Positions 23,734 through 32,006 of a stretch of 64,000 nt of DNA are shown one piece after another; within the stretch, counting starts at the first letter, position 1, and every line of letters starts with the position of its first letter. Origin of the DNA: Sporolactobacillus sp. STSJ-5 (GTDB lineage Bacteria > Bacillota > Bacilli > Bacillales > Sporolactobacillaceae); the NCBI RefSeq assembly GCF_024385605.1, contig NZ_JANFOJ010000005.1:1-64000 (forward strand), given 5' to 3'. The position numbers and the translations under genes were made by a program. A model generated the notes under the pieces. It saw only the letters and a list, made by a program, of their open reading frames with translations. It did not search any database and was not told the DNA's origin.

Positions 23734-24630
23734 TTAATTTAAAAAGTCGACAAGGGACGTTTGAATGATTTTCGCACCGACGGAAAGCGATGCATTATAA
23801 ACGTTTTGCTGTTGATTTAATTTCACAATGGTTTCTGCATAATCTGCATCTTCATTATTGGACATGATTTTCGTTGCAACTGTCTTTTGATCAGCAAGAC
23901 GATTTTGCACCATATCAATTCGGTTGGTTTTCGCCCCCAGATCCGCCTGGGCACTGGCAACTTCATCCAAATGTGTGTCAATTTCCGTTAAATGTGCGCT
24001 GATCTGACTGGCTGTCGCTGTGCCTTCAGTTAAATCCGTTTTCAATTGATTTAAATCTTTAAAAAGCTGATCATTGAAAACCGAGTCCGGACTCACATTA
24101 ATCGTCATCTGAATACCGTCGTTCACCGCAACATTGAAATCAGGATTTTTCTGTGCCAAATTGTTAATCGTTACTGTTCCATCGGATGCTTGAGTAAGTA
24201 ATGGGTTTGCGGAATCACTGCCGCTGAAAATATACTGGCCGCCAACCTGTGTATTCCCCAAAGTAACCAGCTGCTGGGTCAGTTGATCCACTTCCACACC
24301 TGCAGCCGCACGCTGATCTGCTGTATAAGTATCAGTACTCGCTTCATTTGTCAACTCACGAATACGGTTAAGTACATCATTGACCTGTTGCAGTGCGTCG
24401 TCGGAACTGTCCAGCCACTTATAGGCATTCGTAACATTTTTCTGGTATTGCTCTACATGACTGACATCCGTACGGTAAGATATACCCATCGTGGCAACCA
24501 CCGGATCTTGGGATGCACGCGTGATTTTTTTCCCGGTCGACAATTGATTCTGATAATCGGCCAGTTGGCTGTAGCCACTGGAGATATTTTTCAGTAAACT
24601 ATTGGACATCATACTTTGTGTTACCCGCAT
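23734..24630 (-). CDS. flgL: Flagellar hook-associated protein 3 (hook-filament junction)
   Basis: The 298-residue protein begins MRVTQSMMSNSLLKNISSGY and has LADYQNQLSTGKKITRASQD, the flagellin-like N-terminal helix of FlgL. The end (VKLNQQQNVYNASLSVGAKI) is the matching C-terminal helix. It forms the junction between hook and filament and is exported by the flagellar type III apparatus. It follows flgK by six bases, with GGGGTGA before the ATG. Confidence 0.96.
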   Translation of the reverse strand: MRVTQSMMSNSLLKNISSGYSQLADYQNQLSTGKKITRASQDPVVATMGISYRTDVSHVEQYQKNVTNAYKWLDSSDDALQQVNDVLNRIRELTNEASTDTYTADQRAAAGVEVDQLTQQLVTLGNTQVGGQYIFSGSDSANPLLTQASDGTVTINNLAQKNPDFNVAVNDGIQMTINVSPDSVFNDQLFKDLNQLKTDLTEGTATASQISAHLTEIDTHLDEVASAQADLGAKTNRIDMVQNRLADQKTVATKIMSNNEDADYAETIVKLNQQQNVYNASLSVGAKIIQTSLVDFLN

Positions 24631-24636
24631 CCAATA

Positions 24637-26154
24637 TCACCCCATTTTATTGATTAATGTATCCAACATTGTATCCAGTGTCGTTACGACTTTTGCAGCT
24701 GCAGCATACGAATGTTGAAATTGGATTAAATTTGTGAGTTCTTCGTCAATGGATACCCCGCTGATGGATGATCGTCGATTTGTTGCTGCATCAAGTATCG
24801 TTTGCGAACTGCTCGTGAATTGATCCGCTGATTGAGCGTTCACTCCGATTTGACCAACCAAACCTTGCAAATAATTTTTCAGGGTCATTTCTTCACCATC
24901 GGGATCAATTGCGAACTTATTGGATGCGATCACATCAGCCATCGCAGTTGCTCCGCTGTTGTCGCCGCTTGGCATACCTGAATTTGCCGATGTAATGTCA
25001 CTTCCGCTTAACTTGCTGTTTACATGAAGGTTTAATGCTGTCACCGTACCCGCATCATTGTCCGTTCCGCTACCGAGAAAAAAGACGCCTTTCGTGTCTG
25101 CTTTATATCCCGCTGTATCCTTATAGGCGTTGTTAAACTCCGTTGCCAACGTATTCGCCATATTGTCCAAACTTTTTAATACACTCGGATAATCGTTAGT
25201 GTAGGCATCAATTTGGCCTTGTAGTTTTCCGGAAAAATTAGTCAGTGTGCCTGTGGATACCGGAGTCGTGTCATCCGATTGCATCATGGATATCGTAACT
25301 TTTGGGTTCGATGTATCCGTTGTATCGATATCTGCTTTCAGATGATTATTCGTCAGTGCCGCGCCATCGACCAAAGTTGCCTTTGGCTCATAAGAGTTGC
25401 CATTTGCATCAACAATTTCAATGGTATACTTTCCTTCGGCGAGCGGTGACGGATTGCCGCCGCTTGGGTCTTTGCTGACTTTTATATTAACCAGCTGAGC
25501 GATTTTATCTGTCAATGCGTCTCGCTCATCATATAAGTCATTCGCTAGAAAGCCATTCGCTTCCTGCTTGTTAATTTCCTGATTGAGCGCGTTGATTTGA
25601 TCAGCATAATTATTAACAAGATCCGTGTTTGCCGTAATTTGCTGATTTAAATTATTTTGAACCTTTCCTAATGACACAGCGATGTAATTGAAGGTATCAG
25701 CCAATGCCGCACCATCCTCTAAAACAACCGTTCCTGTCCCGCTTGTCGAGGAATTGTTGGCTAAATCCTGCAAAGACTGCCAAAAGCTGTCTAGCTCAGA
25801 TGAAATACCAGTATCGGTCGGCTCATTCACGATATCTTCCATTTGGCTGTACGCATCGTTCAGCGCACTCCAATAGCCGTTCTGGTTGGAACTATCCCTG
25901 ACTTGAAGATCTACAAATTGATCACGGATACGAACAACTGCTTCGTCATTCACTCCGGTCCCCAATTGACCTGCACTTCGATCGGCGTTAATGCCGATAC
26001 CCGGATAAGAGAGCCATGTTGCCAGATTGACGCGTTGACGCGAATAGCCGTCTGTATTCGAATTCGATATATTATTTCCTGTTGTTTGAATGGCTGACTG
26101 TGTGACCTGCAGCGCTCGCTGCATCATGTTTAAGCTGGAAAAAATCGGGATCAC
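24637..26154 (-). CDS. flgK: Flagellar hook-associated protein 1
   Basis: The 505-residue protein begins MIPIFSSLNMMQRALQVTQS with TTGNNISNSNTDGYSRQRVN, the conserved axial-protein N-terminal region. The end has SISGVSIDEELTNLIQFQHSYAAAAKVV, the hallmark C-terminal helix of FlgK. It forms the first hook-filament junction layer. The start is a GTG at 26154 with GGAGGTG about ten bases upstream. It is in the expected place between flgN and flgL. Confidence 0.96.
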   Translation of the reverse strand: MIPIFSSLNMMQRALQVTQSAIQTTGNNISNSNTDGYSRQRVNLATWLSYPGIGINADRSAGQLGTGVNDEAVVRIRDQFVDLQVRDSSNQNGYWSALNDAYSQMEDIVNEPTDTGISSELDSFWQSLQDLANNSSTSGTGTVVLEDGAALADTFNYIAVSLGKVQNNLNQQITANTDLVNNYADQINALNQEINKQEANGFLANDLYDERDALTDKIAQLVNIKVSKDPSGGNPSPLAEGKYTIEIVDANGNSYEPKATLVDGAALTNNHLKADIDTTDTSNPKVTISMMQSDDTTPVSTGTLTNFSGKLQGQIDAYTNDYPSVLKSLDNMANTLATEFNNAYKDTAGYKADTKGVFFLGSGTDNDAGTVTALNLHVNSKLSGSDITSANSGMPSGDNSGATAMADVIASNKFAIDPDGEEMTLKNYLQGLVGQIGVNAQSADQFTSSSQTILDAATNRRSSISGVSIDEELTNLIQFQHSYAAAAKVVTTLDTMLDTLINKMG

Positions 26155-26176
26155 CGGTTAGCACCTCCGTCTTAAA

Positions 26177-26668
26177 TTATGTCCGAGAATCAATACGTCC
26201 GCTGAAGACGGATGACGGAGATTGTCCGCCTCTTGGATTCTGATAGTTATTCAATGTGCGCGTTTTTGGCTTCAGCAAGCCGATATTCAGCTTAACCCAC
26301 AGCAAAGAATCACGAAGAAGTTCCTGATTTAACGTATTTGCCTGTTTAAGCGTGTACACGCTCTTTGCCAAATCCAGGTAAAGGTGTTGCCACTTTTCCT
26401 GCTCATCCTCAGGAATAATCGCTTGTTCCCATTCTGAAAATGTTGCTTCAGAGCGTGCGCCGCCTAAATCAGATTGAATCGCGGCAATACGTTTCTTCTC
26501 AAGCCTGCTCAGTTCATCAACGAATGGAGCTTCTTCCTTCGTGATTGCGCTCACCGTCTGCGCGTCTCCATTCTTAATCGCTTCGCATTTACGATCAGCA
26601 AGTTTGCAAAGCGCATCATGCTGACTGATCATTGTTTTGACTATTCGTTCCATGCACTCAGCAGACAA
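26177..26668 (-). CDS. flgN: Flagellar chaperone FlgN
   Basis: The 163-residue mostly helical protein (MERIVKTMISQHDALCKLAD, VDELSRLEKKRIAAI, LNQELLRDSLLWVKLNI) lies between flgM and flgK, where FlgN (YvyG) is found in Bacillus. FlgN escorts FlgK and FlgL to the export gate. The start is a TTG at 26668 with GAGGAG upstream. The sequence is weakly conserved, so position in the operon carries much of the call. Confidence 0.88.
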   Translation of the reverse strand: MSAECMERIVKTMISQHDALCKLADRKCEAIKNGDAQTVSAITKEEAPFVDELSRLEKKRIAAIQSDLGGARSEATFSEWEQAIIPEDEQEKWQHLYLDLAKSVYTLKQANTLNQELLRDSLLWVKLNIGLLKPKTRTLNNYQNPRGGQSPSSVFSGRIDSRT

Positions 26669-26697
26669 GCTTCTTCACTCCTCGTTACCAAATTCCC

Positions 26698-26964
26698 TTA
26701 CTGCCTGTTCCAGAATCCGTACATTTTTTCCGCAATACTTTTTGCCGGAACATGGTAAGTTCCGTTCTCAATTTGCGATTTTAATTGCTCAATTTTATCC
26801 TGCCTGGCTTCGTCCAGCTTCTGCGTACCTTGCAAACGTTTCGCCGCACTGGAAATTTCTACTTTATCATTTGTCTTGGATGCAGCCGTTTGCTGTTCGC
26901 CGAGCTTCGCTGTCTGATAATTATTCGTGTATGATTGTACCGGTTGGTAACCATTTATTTTCAA
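26698..26964 (-). CDS. flgM: Anti-sigma-D factor FlgM
   Basis: I choose the TTG at 26964, with GATGAGGTG upstream, because the protein then begins MKINGYQPVQSY as FlgM proteins do. It is 88 residues. DKVEISSAAKRLQ and ARQDKIEQLKSQIENGTYHV are the conserved sigma-binding segments. FlgM holds sigma-D inactive until hook completion allows its export. It lies after yvyF and before flgN. Confidence 0.95.
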   Translation of the reverse strand: MKINGYQPVQSYTNNYQTAKLGEQQTAASKTNDKVEISSAAKRLQGTQKLDEARQDKIEQLKSQIENGTYHVPAKSIAEKMYGFWNRQ

Positions 26965-27092
26965 TGAATTCACCTCATCTCAGAGGAATTTGCCGTATCA
27001 TTATCATTTTTATTTACATTGTCTCTTTCTCTGTCTGTTCATACTTTATATCGGCAATACAGAGAAATTCTTTAACTTCTATTCCTTTCCCT

Positions 27093-27479
27093 TCACGTAT
27101 GATAGGTCTTGCCTTTGAAATTGGTCTGCGAATCATCAATATGTTCCTGCTGCATATCGCGTTCCAGCTTTTTCCGGCAATGCTCGCATAAGGTACCGTT
27201 TTGTATCGTTCGCCCGCATGATCGGCATGGATAGCCAAGGTTGGGAAAAACAGCCGTTTTTAGTCTGCCCTCACGAATCCATTGATAAATCCAATCAAGA
27301 TCAACATCTGTTGCTTCATGAACTTGTGTCACCGTGGACATTCTGTTTTCTTGTTTGCGTATATAGCTGTAGACTGTGTCAAACTGCTTTTCCTGTTCAT
27401 TTAAGCAGTCCCGACAATAGGGTGAAGATACGCGTACAAAAAGTTTTCCGCATCCTTTACAATTTTCGAGTTCCGGCAA
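27093..27479 (-). CDS. yvyF: Flagellar operon zinc-ribbon protein YvyF
   Basis: The 128-residue protein (start TTG at 27479, seven bases after AAGGAGG) begins MPELENCKGCGKLFVRVSSP and has several zinc-type pairs: CKGC, YCRDC, CRSCG and CEHC. The region VHEATDVDLDWIYQWIREGR is the conserved centre of the TIGR03826/YvyF family. It is the first gene of the flgM operon in Bacillus and directly follows the sigma-D promoter here. Function is not well defined; a role in flagellar regulation is assumed from its place. Confidence 0.92.
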   Translation of the reverse strand: MPELENCKGCGKLFVRVSSPYCRDCLNEQEKQFDTVYSYIRKQENRMSTVTQVHEATDVDLDWIYQWIREGRLKTAVFPNLGYPCRSCGRTIQNGTLCEHCRKKLERDMQQEHIDDSQTNFKGKTYHT

Positions 27480-27542
27480 TTCAATTCCTCCTTGCATAAC
27501 AACTAAGAGCCGTAAGAACGCTGCTTGTTTCGTCTGCTCTTA

Positions 27543-27569
27543 TTATCGGCATGAAGTCGGTAAATTTTA
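27543..27569 (-). promoter_or_regulatory. Perfect sigma-D promoter of the yvyF-flgM-...-csrA operon
   Basis: On the minus strand TAAA (27566-27569) is followed after 15 bases by GCCGATAA (27543-27550), the exact sigma-D (sigma-28) consensus. It lies about 65 bases before yvyF. Confidence 0.92.
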
Positions 27570-27746
27570 GCGGAACTGTTACAAATTAAGCCGAAAAAGC
27601 TACGGATATGGTGGTACACTAACAAAGCACTGCCATTACCTCATGCTATAAGACAATGCAAAAATGCGTTCACAAATCAAATAAGCTAAATGCAGCACAA
27701 CCGATACGATGCGGCAAACAATCTTGAATCGAAAGGAGATCGCATA

Positions 27747-28517
27747 TTGCGCTTTAAAAAGCATTGGTTAAGCTGGTTTCTTGCTTTTGACATCGTGCTT
27801 GCAGCACTGCTCTTTGTGCTTTATTCACCTGGAAACCGATCAATCGGGAAAAGGTGGATATCCGATGTTTCCTATGAAGCAGAACAGATTAAAAACGAGA
27901 CAACCGGACAACCGAGGAAACATTCCGTTCGCATCGATGCCCCATTTATTCTTCAAAAACCGGAATTGCCACGGGGCTGTGAGGTTACTTCATTGGCGAT
28001 GCTGCTGCAGAAAGCAGGCATCCAAGTAGGAAAAATGGAACTGGCTCATGAAATCAAACGTGTGCCCTATTATCAAAATCAGCAATTCGGAGATCCGGAC
28101 GTGGGCTTTGTCGGCAGCATGGAAGATGCCACAAAACGAGGATACGGCGTGTATCATGAACCGCTCGCACTACTTGGACGCCGTTACCTTCCCAGCCGTA
28201 TTATTGACTTAAGCGGCAAATCATTCGACTCAGTACTTTCACAATTAAATGATGGTATTCCAGTAGTCGTAATCACGAATGTAACCTTTAAGCCGCTCTC
28301 GAAGAATTATTTTCACTATTGGCGCACAAGTGGGGGTACAGCTAAAGTAACAAATCAGGAACATGCAGTGCTGGTTACGGGCTACGATCAGAATAAAATT
28401 ATTATTAATGATCCGCTCAGAAAAAAAGATACGATTGCGAACCGCGCATCATTCATAAAGGCTTGGGAACAAATGGGCAGTCAGGCAATCAGCTATCGAA
28501 AATCATCTCTATACTGA
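27747..28517 (+). CDS. Membrane-anchored C39-family cysteine peptidase-like protein
   Basis: The best start is the TTG at 27747, seven bases after AAAGGAGA; an ATG at 27690 has no site. The protein has 256 residues: an N-terminal membrane helix (WFLAFDIVLAALLFVLY) and an outside domain of the peptidase C39-like type. ELPRGCEVTSLAMLLQKAGI carries the catalytic cysteine, and NQEHAVLVTGYD with NDPL gives the histidine and aspartate. Such proteins are of unknown substrate in Bacilli. It points opposite to comFC and yvyF, filling the position near comFB in B. subtilis. Confidence 0.85.
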   Translation: MRFKKHWLSWFLAFDIVLAALLFVLYSPGNRSIGKRWISDVSYEAEQIKNETTGQPRKHSVRIDAPFILQKPELPRGCEVTSLAMLLQKAGIQVGKMELAHEIKRVPYYQNQQFGDPDVGFVGSMEDATKRGYGVYHEPLALLGRRYLPSRIIDLSGKSFDSVLSQLNDGIPVVVITNVTFKPLSKNYFHYWRTSGGTAKVTNQEHAVLVTGYDQNKIIINDPLRKKDTIANRASFIKAWEQMGSQAISYRKSSLY

Positions 28518-28522
28518 ACCAT

Positions 28523-28550
28523 ACTTCGCAGTGCTTCGATGCGAAGTTTT
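28523..28550 (+). terminator. Rho-independent terminator after the C39 peptidase gene
   Basis: ACTTCGCA (28523-28530) pairs with TGCGAAGT (28540-28547), followed by T's. Confidence 0.85.
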
Positions 28551-28551
28551 T

Positions 28552-29316
28552 TTATCCGTGGATCAGTGCAAGAGAATCCACTCTCAATGGATTCCCCTTT
28601 GTCAGTGCGTGGGCAGCCAAGCGCATCGTTGCTCCGGTCGTGTAGATGTCGTCAATCAACAAAACCTTTTTCCCCAAGATAAATGATACATACTCATTTT
28701 CCAGATGAAAAGGTGTCTCACGCATCAACAATCGTTCGCTGCGCGTTTTCTTACTTTGTTTTGGTTCATGTTTTACCCGAGTGAGTGCGTTTAGGATCGG
28801 CATATCAAGTGTCTCGGCCAGCACTTCTGCCTGATTAAATCCCCGCTCCGCAAGCCGTTTCATGCTGAGCGGTATGGGCACAAGAACGTACTCTTCATCA
28901 TGTGGACGAAATAAACTGAAGGAATTCTTCAATCGTTGTTCCTTCTTTATCCTCCGAAAGATTTTCTTCATTTCATCTGCAAACCCATCTGCTAATACTG
29001 AATCCCCGCGAAACTTGAATTGATTCAAAATATCTTTGATGAATGCATTGTAGTGATAAGCTGCATAATTTTTTTCGTATAAACCGTTTCTGCCGCTCTT
29101 TTTCCATTGCGTGCAGTCATAACAGATATGTTCATGCACCAATTTCGGATCAAGTATCGAAAGATCTCTGCCGCATAATTGGCAGCTGTTTTGAACAGCA
29201 ATTGGTGCCAGTTGTTCTCTGCACGAACGACAAAACCCGGTTTTGTCCTCTGCTAAAAGCAGTGTGCGAAAAGTCAACACCTCAGGCTGATCCGCACCGC
29301 AAAACAGACAGCGCAT
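28552..29316 (-). CDS. comFC: Competence protein ComFC, phosphoribosyltransferase-like
   Basis: The 254-residue protein has an N-terminal zinc ribbon (CLFCGADQ, CRSC, CQLCGRDL, CYDC) and a C-terminal phosphoribosyltransferase fold with the motif VLLIDDIYTTGATM. ComFC works with ComFA in taking up single-stranded DNA during transformation. The ATG at 29316 overlaps the stop of comFA (TGATG), so the genes are coupled. The adjacent TTG at 29319 is also possible. comFB, which lies between them in B. subtilis, is absent. Confidence 0.95.
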   Translation of the reverse strand: MRCLFCGADQPEVLTFRTLLLAEDKTGFCRSCREQLAPIAVQNSCQLCGRDLSILDPKLVHEHICYDCTQWKKSGRNGLYEKNYAAYHYNAFIKDILNQFKFRGDSVLADGFADEMKKIFRRIKKEQRLKNSFSLFRPHDEEYVLVPIPLSMKRLAERGFNQAEVLAETLDMPILNALTRVKHEPKQSKKTRSERLLMRETPFHLENEYVSFILGKKVLLIDDIYTTGATMRLAAHALTKGNPLRVDSLALIHG

Positions 29317-30761
29317 CAATGAAAGCCCCCGATCTGATTCATATGCTCAATTTGTTTGCGTGCGCGAATCATCGCCAGTGTCTTGCCATTATGAAAAAAA
29401 AGAACATCACCGGTTGGAGATTCAGCCGATCTTCCGACACGTCCCGAAATCTGAACAAGCGCGCGGTCATCAAATACAGGATCATCAGCTCCAACCACGC
29501 AAACCTCGACACCCGGAACAGTCACGCCGCGCTCAAGAATAGTTGTCGTAACCAAAATATTGATTTTTCCTTCGCGAAAATCGCTGACCTTGTTATGGCG
29601 ATGCGGATCTTCAGCATGAACACCTGCTGTCCTTTCAAAACCGCATCGCTGCAAAAGCTCTGTTAAATCGCGAGCTAACGTAACAGAGGGAACGAACACA
29701 AATACTTGTCGTTTTTGATTTGTTTTTTCGCTCAACCATTCGCAAAGCAATGACGGCATCTGCCCTTTGCGAATCATCTGCATCCAGTTGCCGATCCATT
29801 GAAAGCGCGGCTCGGGCAGCGGATGCCCGTGATAGCGTCTAGCGAGCATGACACCTCGCAATTTTCCTGATGCGTAATCATTCGTCAAATCGGCAGGCGG
29901 TGTTGCTGATAAATAGGCGATCGGAGCACCCGGCTTAGCTGCCTTTCGAACGGCGAATTCCAGCATCGGATCAAAATGATAAGGAAATGCATCGACTTCA
30001 TCGATAAAGATGCAATCAAAGCAATTAGAATAACGGATCAATTGATGGGCAGTCGACACAACGAGCGGTGCATTCGGGTTTGATTCTTGGCTACCTGCGT
30101 AGAGCCCGCTGATCGGAACATCCGGGAAAGCCGCACGCATTCGCGGCAGAAGCTCACGGACGACGTCAGTTCTCGGCGTTGCCAGCACAACACGCCGGCC
30201 ATTCATCAACTGATGTTCAATGGCCGGATAAATCATTTCCGTCTTGCCGGACCCGGCGACAGCCCAGACAAGAAATGATTTGCCAATCTGAAGTGTCTGA
30301 TTCAGTGCTTCGGCAGCCATACTCTGTTCATCAGACAATGTACCGTTCCACGCACATAGGTGGGTATTCTGATGAATAAACCGATGATTTAATGCAGGTT
30401 CAGGACCGCACCAAGTCACCAGTTTAGTACATGACCGCACGATTCCCATCGTCAAACAGTGACGGCAGTAGACGCACTTTTTCTGACAGCGGCCGCACGT
30501 GCACGTTGCAAACGTTTCTTGATCACGATTGCCGCAACGAGCGCACAACCATTTTTTTCGGCCGGTCAGCAAATCAAAGATACTTTCATTAAGCGGTACA
30601 ATCCCCGGACGGACAGTAACATGGCCGCTCTTCACATAGTCTTTAATCACTTTTTCAGGAAATGGGAGTTCTTCAGCACGAAACTCTCTACCGTGCAATG
30701 CATGCTGAACATCGGAATAATCATTCAGGAGCAAACCTTTACTGCGGGAAAGCAAGAGCAT
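29316..30761 (-). CDS. comFA: Late competence ATPase ComFA
   Basis: The 481-residue protein is a DEAD-type helicase/translocase that drives import of transforming DNA at the cytosolic membrane face. A four-cysteine zinc motif (CARCG, CTCGRC, CVYCRHC) lies at about residues 73-102. Walker A is VAGSGKTEM at 168-176, Walker B is FIDEVDAFPY, and SATPP and QISGRVGRS (motif VI) follow. I choose the ATG at 30761, with GAAGG eight bases upstream; a TTG at 30800 lacks a site. B. subtilis ComFA is 463 residues. Confidence 0.95.
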   Translation of the reverse strand: MLLLSRSKGLLLNDYSDVQHALHGREFRAEELPFPEKVIKDYVKSGHVTVRPGIVPLNESIFDLLTGRKKWLCARCGNRDQETFATCTCGRCQKKCVYCRHCLTMGIVRSCTKLVTWCGPEPALNHRFIHQNTHLCAWNGTLSDEQSMAAEALNQTLQIGKSFLVWAVAGSGKTEMIYPAIEHQLMNGRRVVLATPRTDVVRELLPRMRAAFPDVPISGLYAGSQESNPNAPLVVSTAHQLIRYSNCFDCIFIDEVDAFPYHFDPMLEFAVRKAAKPGAPIAYLSATPPADLTNDYASGKLRGVMLARRYHGHPLPEPRFQWIGNWMQMIRKGQMPSLLCEWLSEKTNQKRQVFVFVPSVTLARDLTELLQRCGFERTAGVHAEDPHRHNKVSDFREGKINILVTTTILERGVTVPGVEVCVVGADDPVFDDRALVQISGRVGRSAESPTGDVLFFHNGKTLAMIRARKQIEHMNQIGGFH

Positions 30762-31035
30762 AGACAAACCTTCTTTCGGAGAGTAAATGAGGGATGACAA
30801 ATGACCGAGTGACGAAGCAGCTAAAATCAGATGTTTTGTTAGTGGAAAAAAATAAATTTGAAATGCATAGTGGAAAAGATGCTGTGTTGATGAGGTACTT
30901 TGGGTACAGATAGAATGAAAGGCGGCAGTAAATCTTATTTGGAAAATTAAATCGCTAGATTACTATTTCGACAGCAGCTGCCCATATATCCTTCAAGATC
31001 ATAAAATTTTTTAAACACCTACATCGCCTTTATTA
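30762..31035. other. Intergenic upstream of comFA, nothing recognised
   Basis: AT-rich DNA that should hold the comFA promoter. I searched for a ComK box (AAAA-N5-TTTT) and found only imperfect candidates. Confidence 0.4.
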
Positions 31036-31068
31036 AAAAAACGAGAACCGCGAACGGCTCTCGTTTTT
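31036..31068. terminator. Bidirectional terminator after degU
   Basis: AAAAACGAGAACCGC pairs with GGCTCTCGTTTTT around a 4-nt loop. T-runs occur on both strands. Confidence 0.85.
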
Positions 31069-31072
31069 CTTC

Positions 31073-31831
31073 TTAATATATTTTTACCCAACCGTTCTTA
31101 ATCGCTTCGACAACGGCCTGCGTACGATCCTCTACACTCATCTTTTGAAGAATGTTGCTTACGTGATTCTTCACCGTTTTTTCACTGATGTAGAGATGTT
31201 CACCGATCGCTCGGTTACTCTTGCCGTCTGCCATCAGCTGCAATACCTCGCATTCACGATGAGTCAAGATATGTAGCGGCGGCCGGTATTCAAGATCGCG
31301 GAAGCCGGAAAGCTCTGTGGAATAGCCCTGAGTTGCGAGCCTTCTGAATTCGTTAACAAGGTTATGGGTTACCTTCGGATGAATGTAAGCACCGCCTTGT
31401 GCAACAATCCGAACGGCCTCAATCATCGAATCTGCATCCATTTCCTTCAGTAAATAGCCAAGTGCACCGGATTTCAACACATGGGTAACATAGCTTTCAT
31501 CATCATGAATCGAAAGAATGATGACTTTAAGACCAGGATGATTTTTAATCAGCTGTCTCGTTGCTTCAACACCATTCAATTTCGGCATATTAATATCCAT
31601 CAACACAACATCGGGATCCGATTCCTCAATCAGTTTTTCAGCGGTACTGCCGTCATCACCTTCGGCTACCACTTCAAAATCGCTTTCCATATCCAAAATT
31701 CTTTTGACGCCTTCACGAAAAAGGCGGTGATCGTCAATCAAAGCAATCGTTGTCACTTTCGGTCGCACATTTGTCACGATTATTTCTGTTGCTAAGCAAA
31801 CGATTTCATTCATGCTCATCTTTAGGTGCAT
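31073..31831 (-). CDS. degU: Response regulator DegU
   Basis: The protein shows the full DegU pattern: receiver domain with [19 protein letters not shown], phosphorylation site VVLMDINMP (D79 in this reading) and [13 protein letters not shown], and a LuxR-type HTH ([39 protein letters not shown]). It controls motility, competence and exoenzymes with its kinase DegS. The 252-residue reading is about 20 residues longer at the N-terminus than B. subtilis DegU (229) and the ribosome-binding site is weak, so the true start may be one of the later ATG or GTG codons. Confidence 0.95.
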   Translation of the reverse strand: MHLKMSMNEIVCLATEIIVTNVRPKVTTIALIDDHRLFREGVKRILDMESDFEVVAEGDDGSTAEKLIEESDPDVVLMDINMPKLNGVEATRQLIKNHPGLKVIILSIHDDESYVTHVLKSGALGYLLKEMDADSMIEAVRIVAQGGAYIHPKVTHNLVNEFRRLATQGYSTELSGFRDLEYRPPLHILTHRECEVLQLMADGKSNRAIGEHLYISEKTVKNHVSNILQKMSVEDRTQAVVEAIKNGWVKIY

Positions 31832-31962
31832 GTCTCTCGTTATAATAAAGGCTGCCAGATAATAAGAAAAAATGCTAGATTCACAACCCTAAAGAGAACA
31901 GTCGTTATTCGCATATCCCGTGCCGCAACAGTTTTTCACCTCTCTTTTTTCACTGTAGCCAT

Positions 31963-31993
31963 GCGGATAGGGTTTGGGACTCGCCCTATCCGC
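31963..31993 (-). promoter_or_regulatory. Stable hairpin between degS and degU
   Basis: GCGGATAGGG (31963-31972) and CCCTATCCGC (31984-31993) form a perfect 10-bp GC-rich stem. No T-run follows on the minus strand, so it may be an RNA processing or stability element or an attenuator rather than a full terminator. It lies in an unusually long 175-base gap between the two genes. Confidence 0.6.
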
Positions 31994-32006
31994 CACTTCT
32001 GCTGTG

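Noticed and set aside
30830-30900. ComK box upstream of comFA
   Set aside because: Only spacing-defective AAAA/TTTT pairs occur; none fits AAAA-N5-TTTT convincingly.
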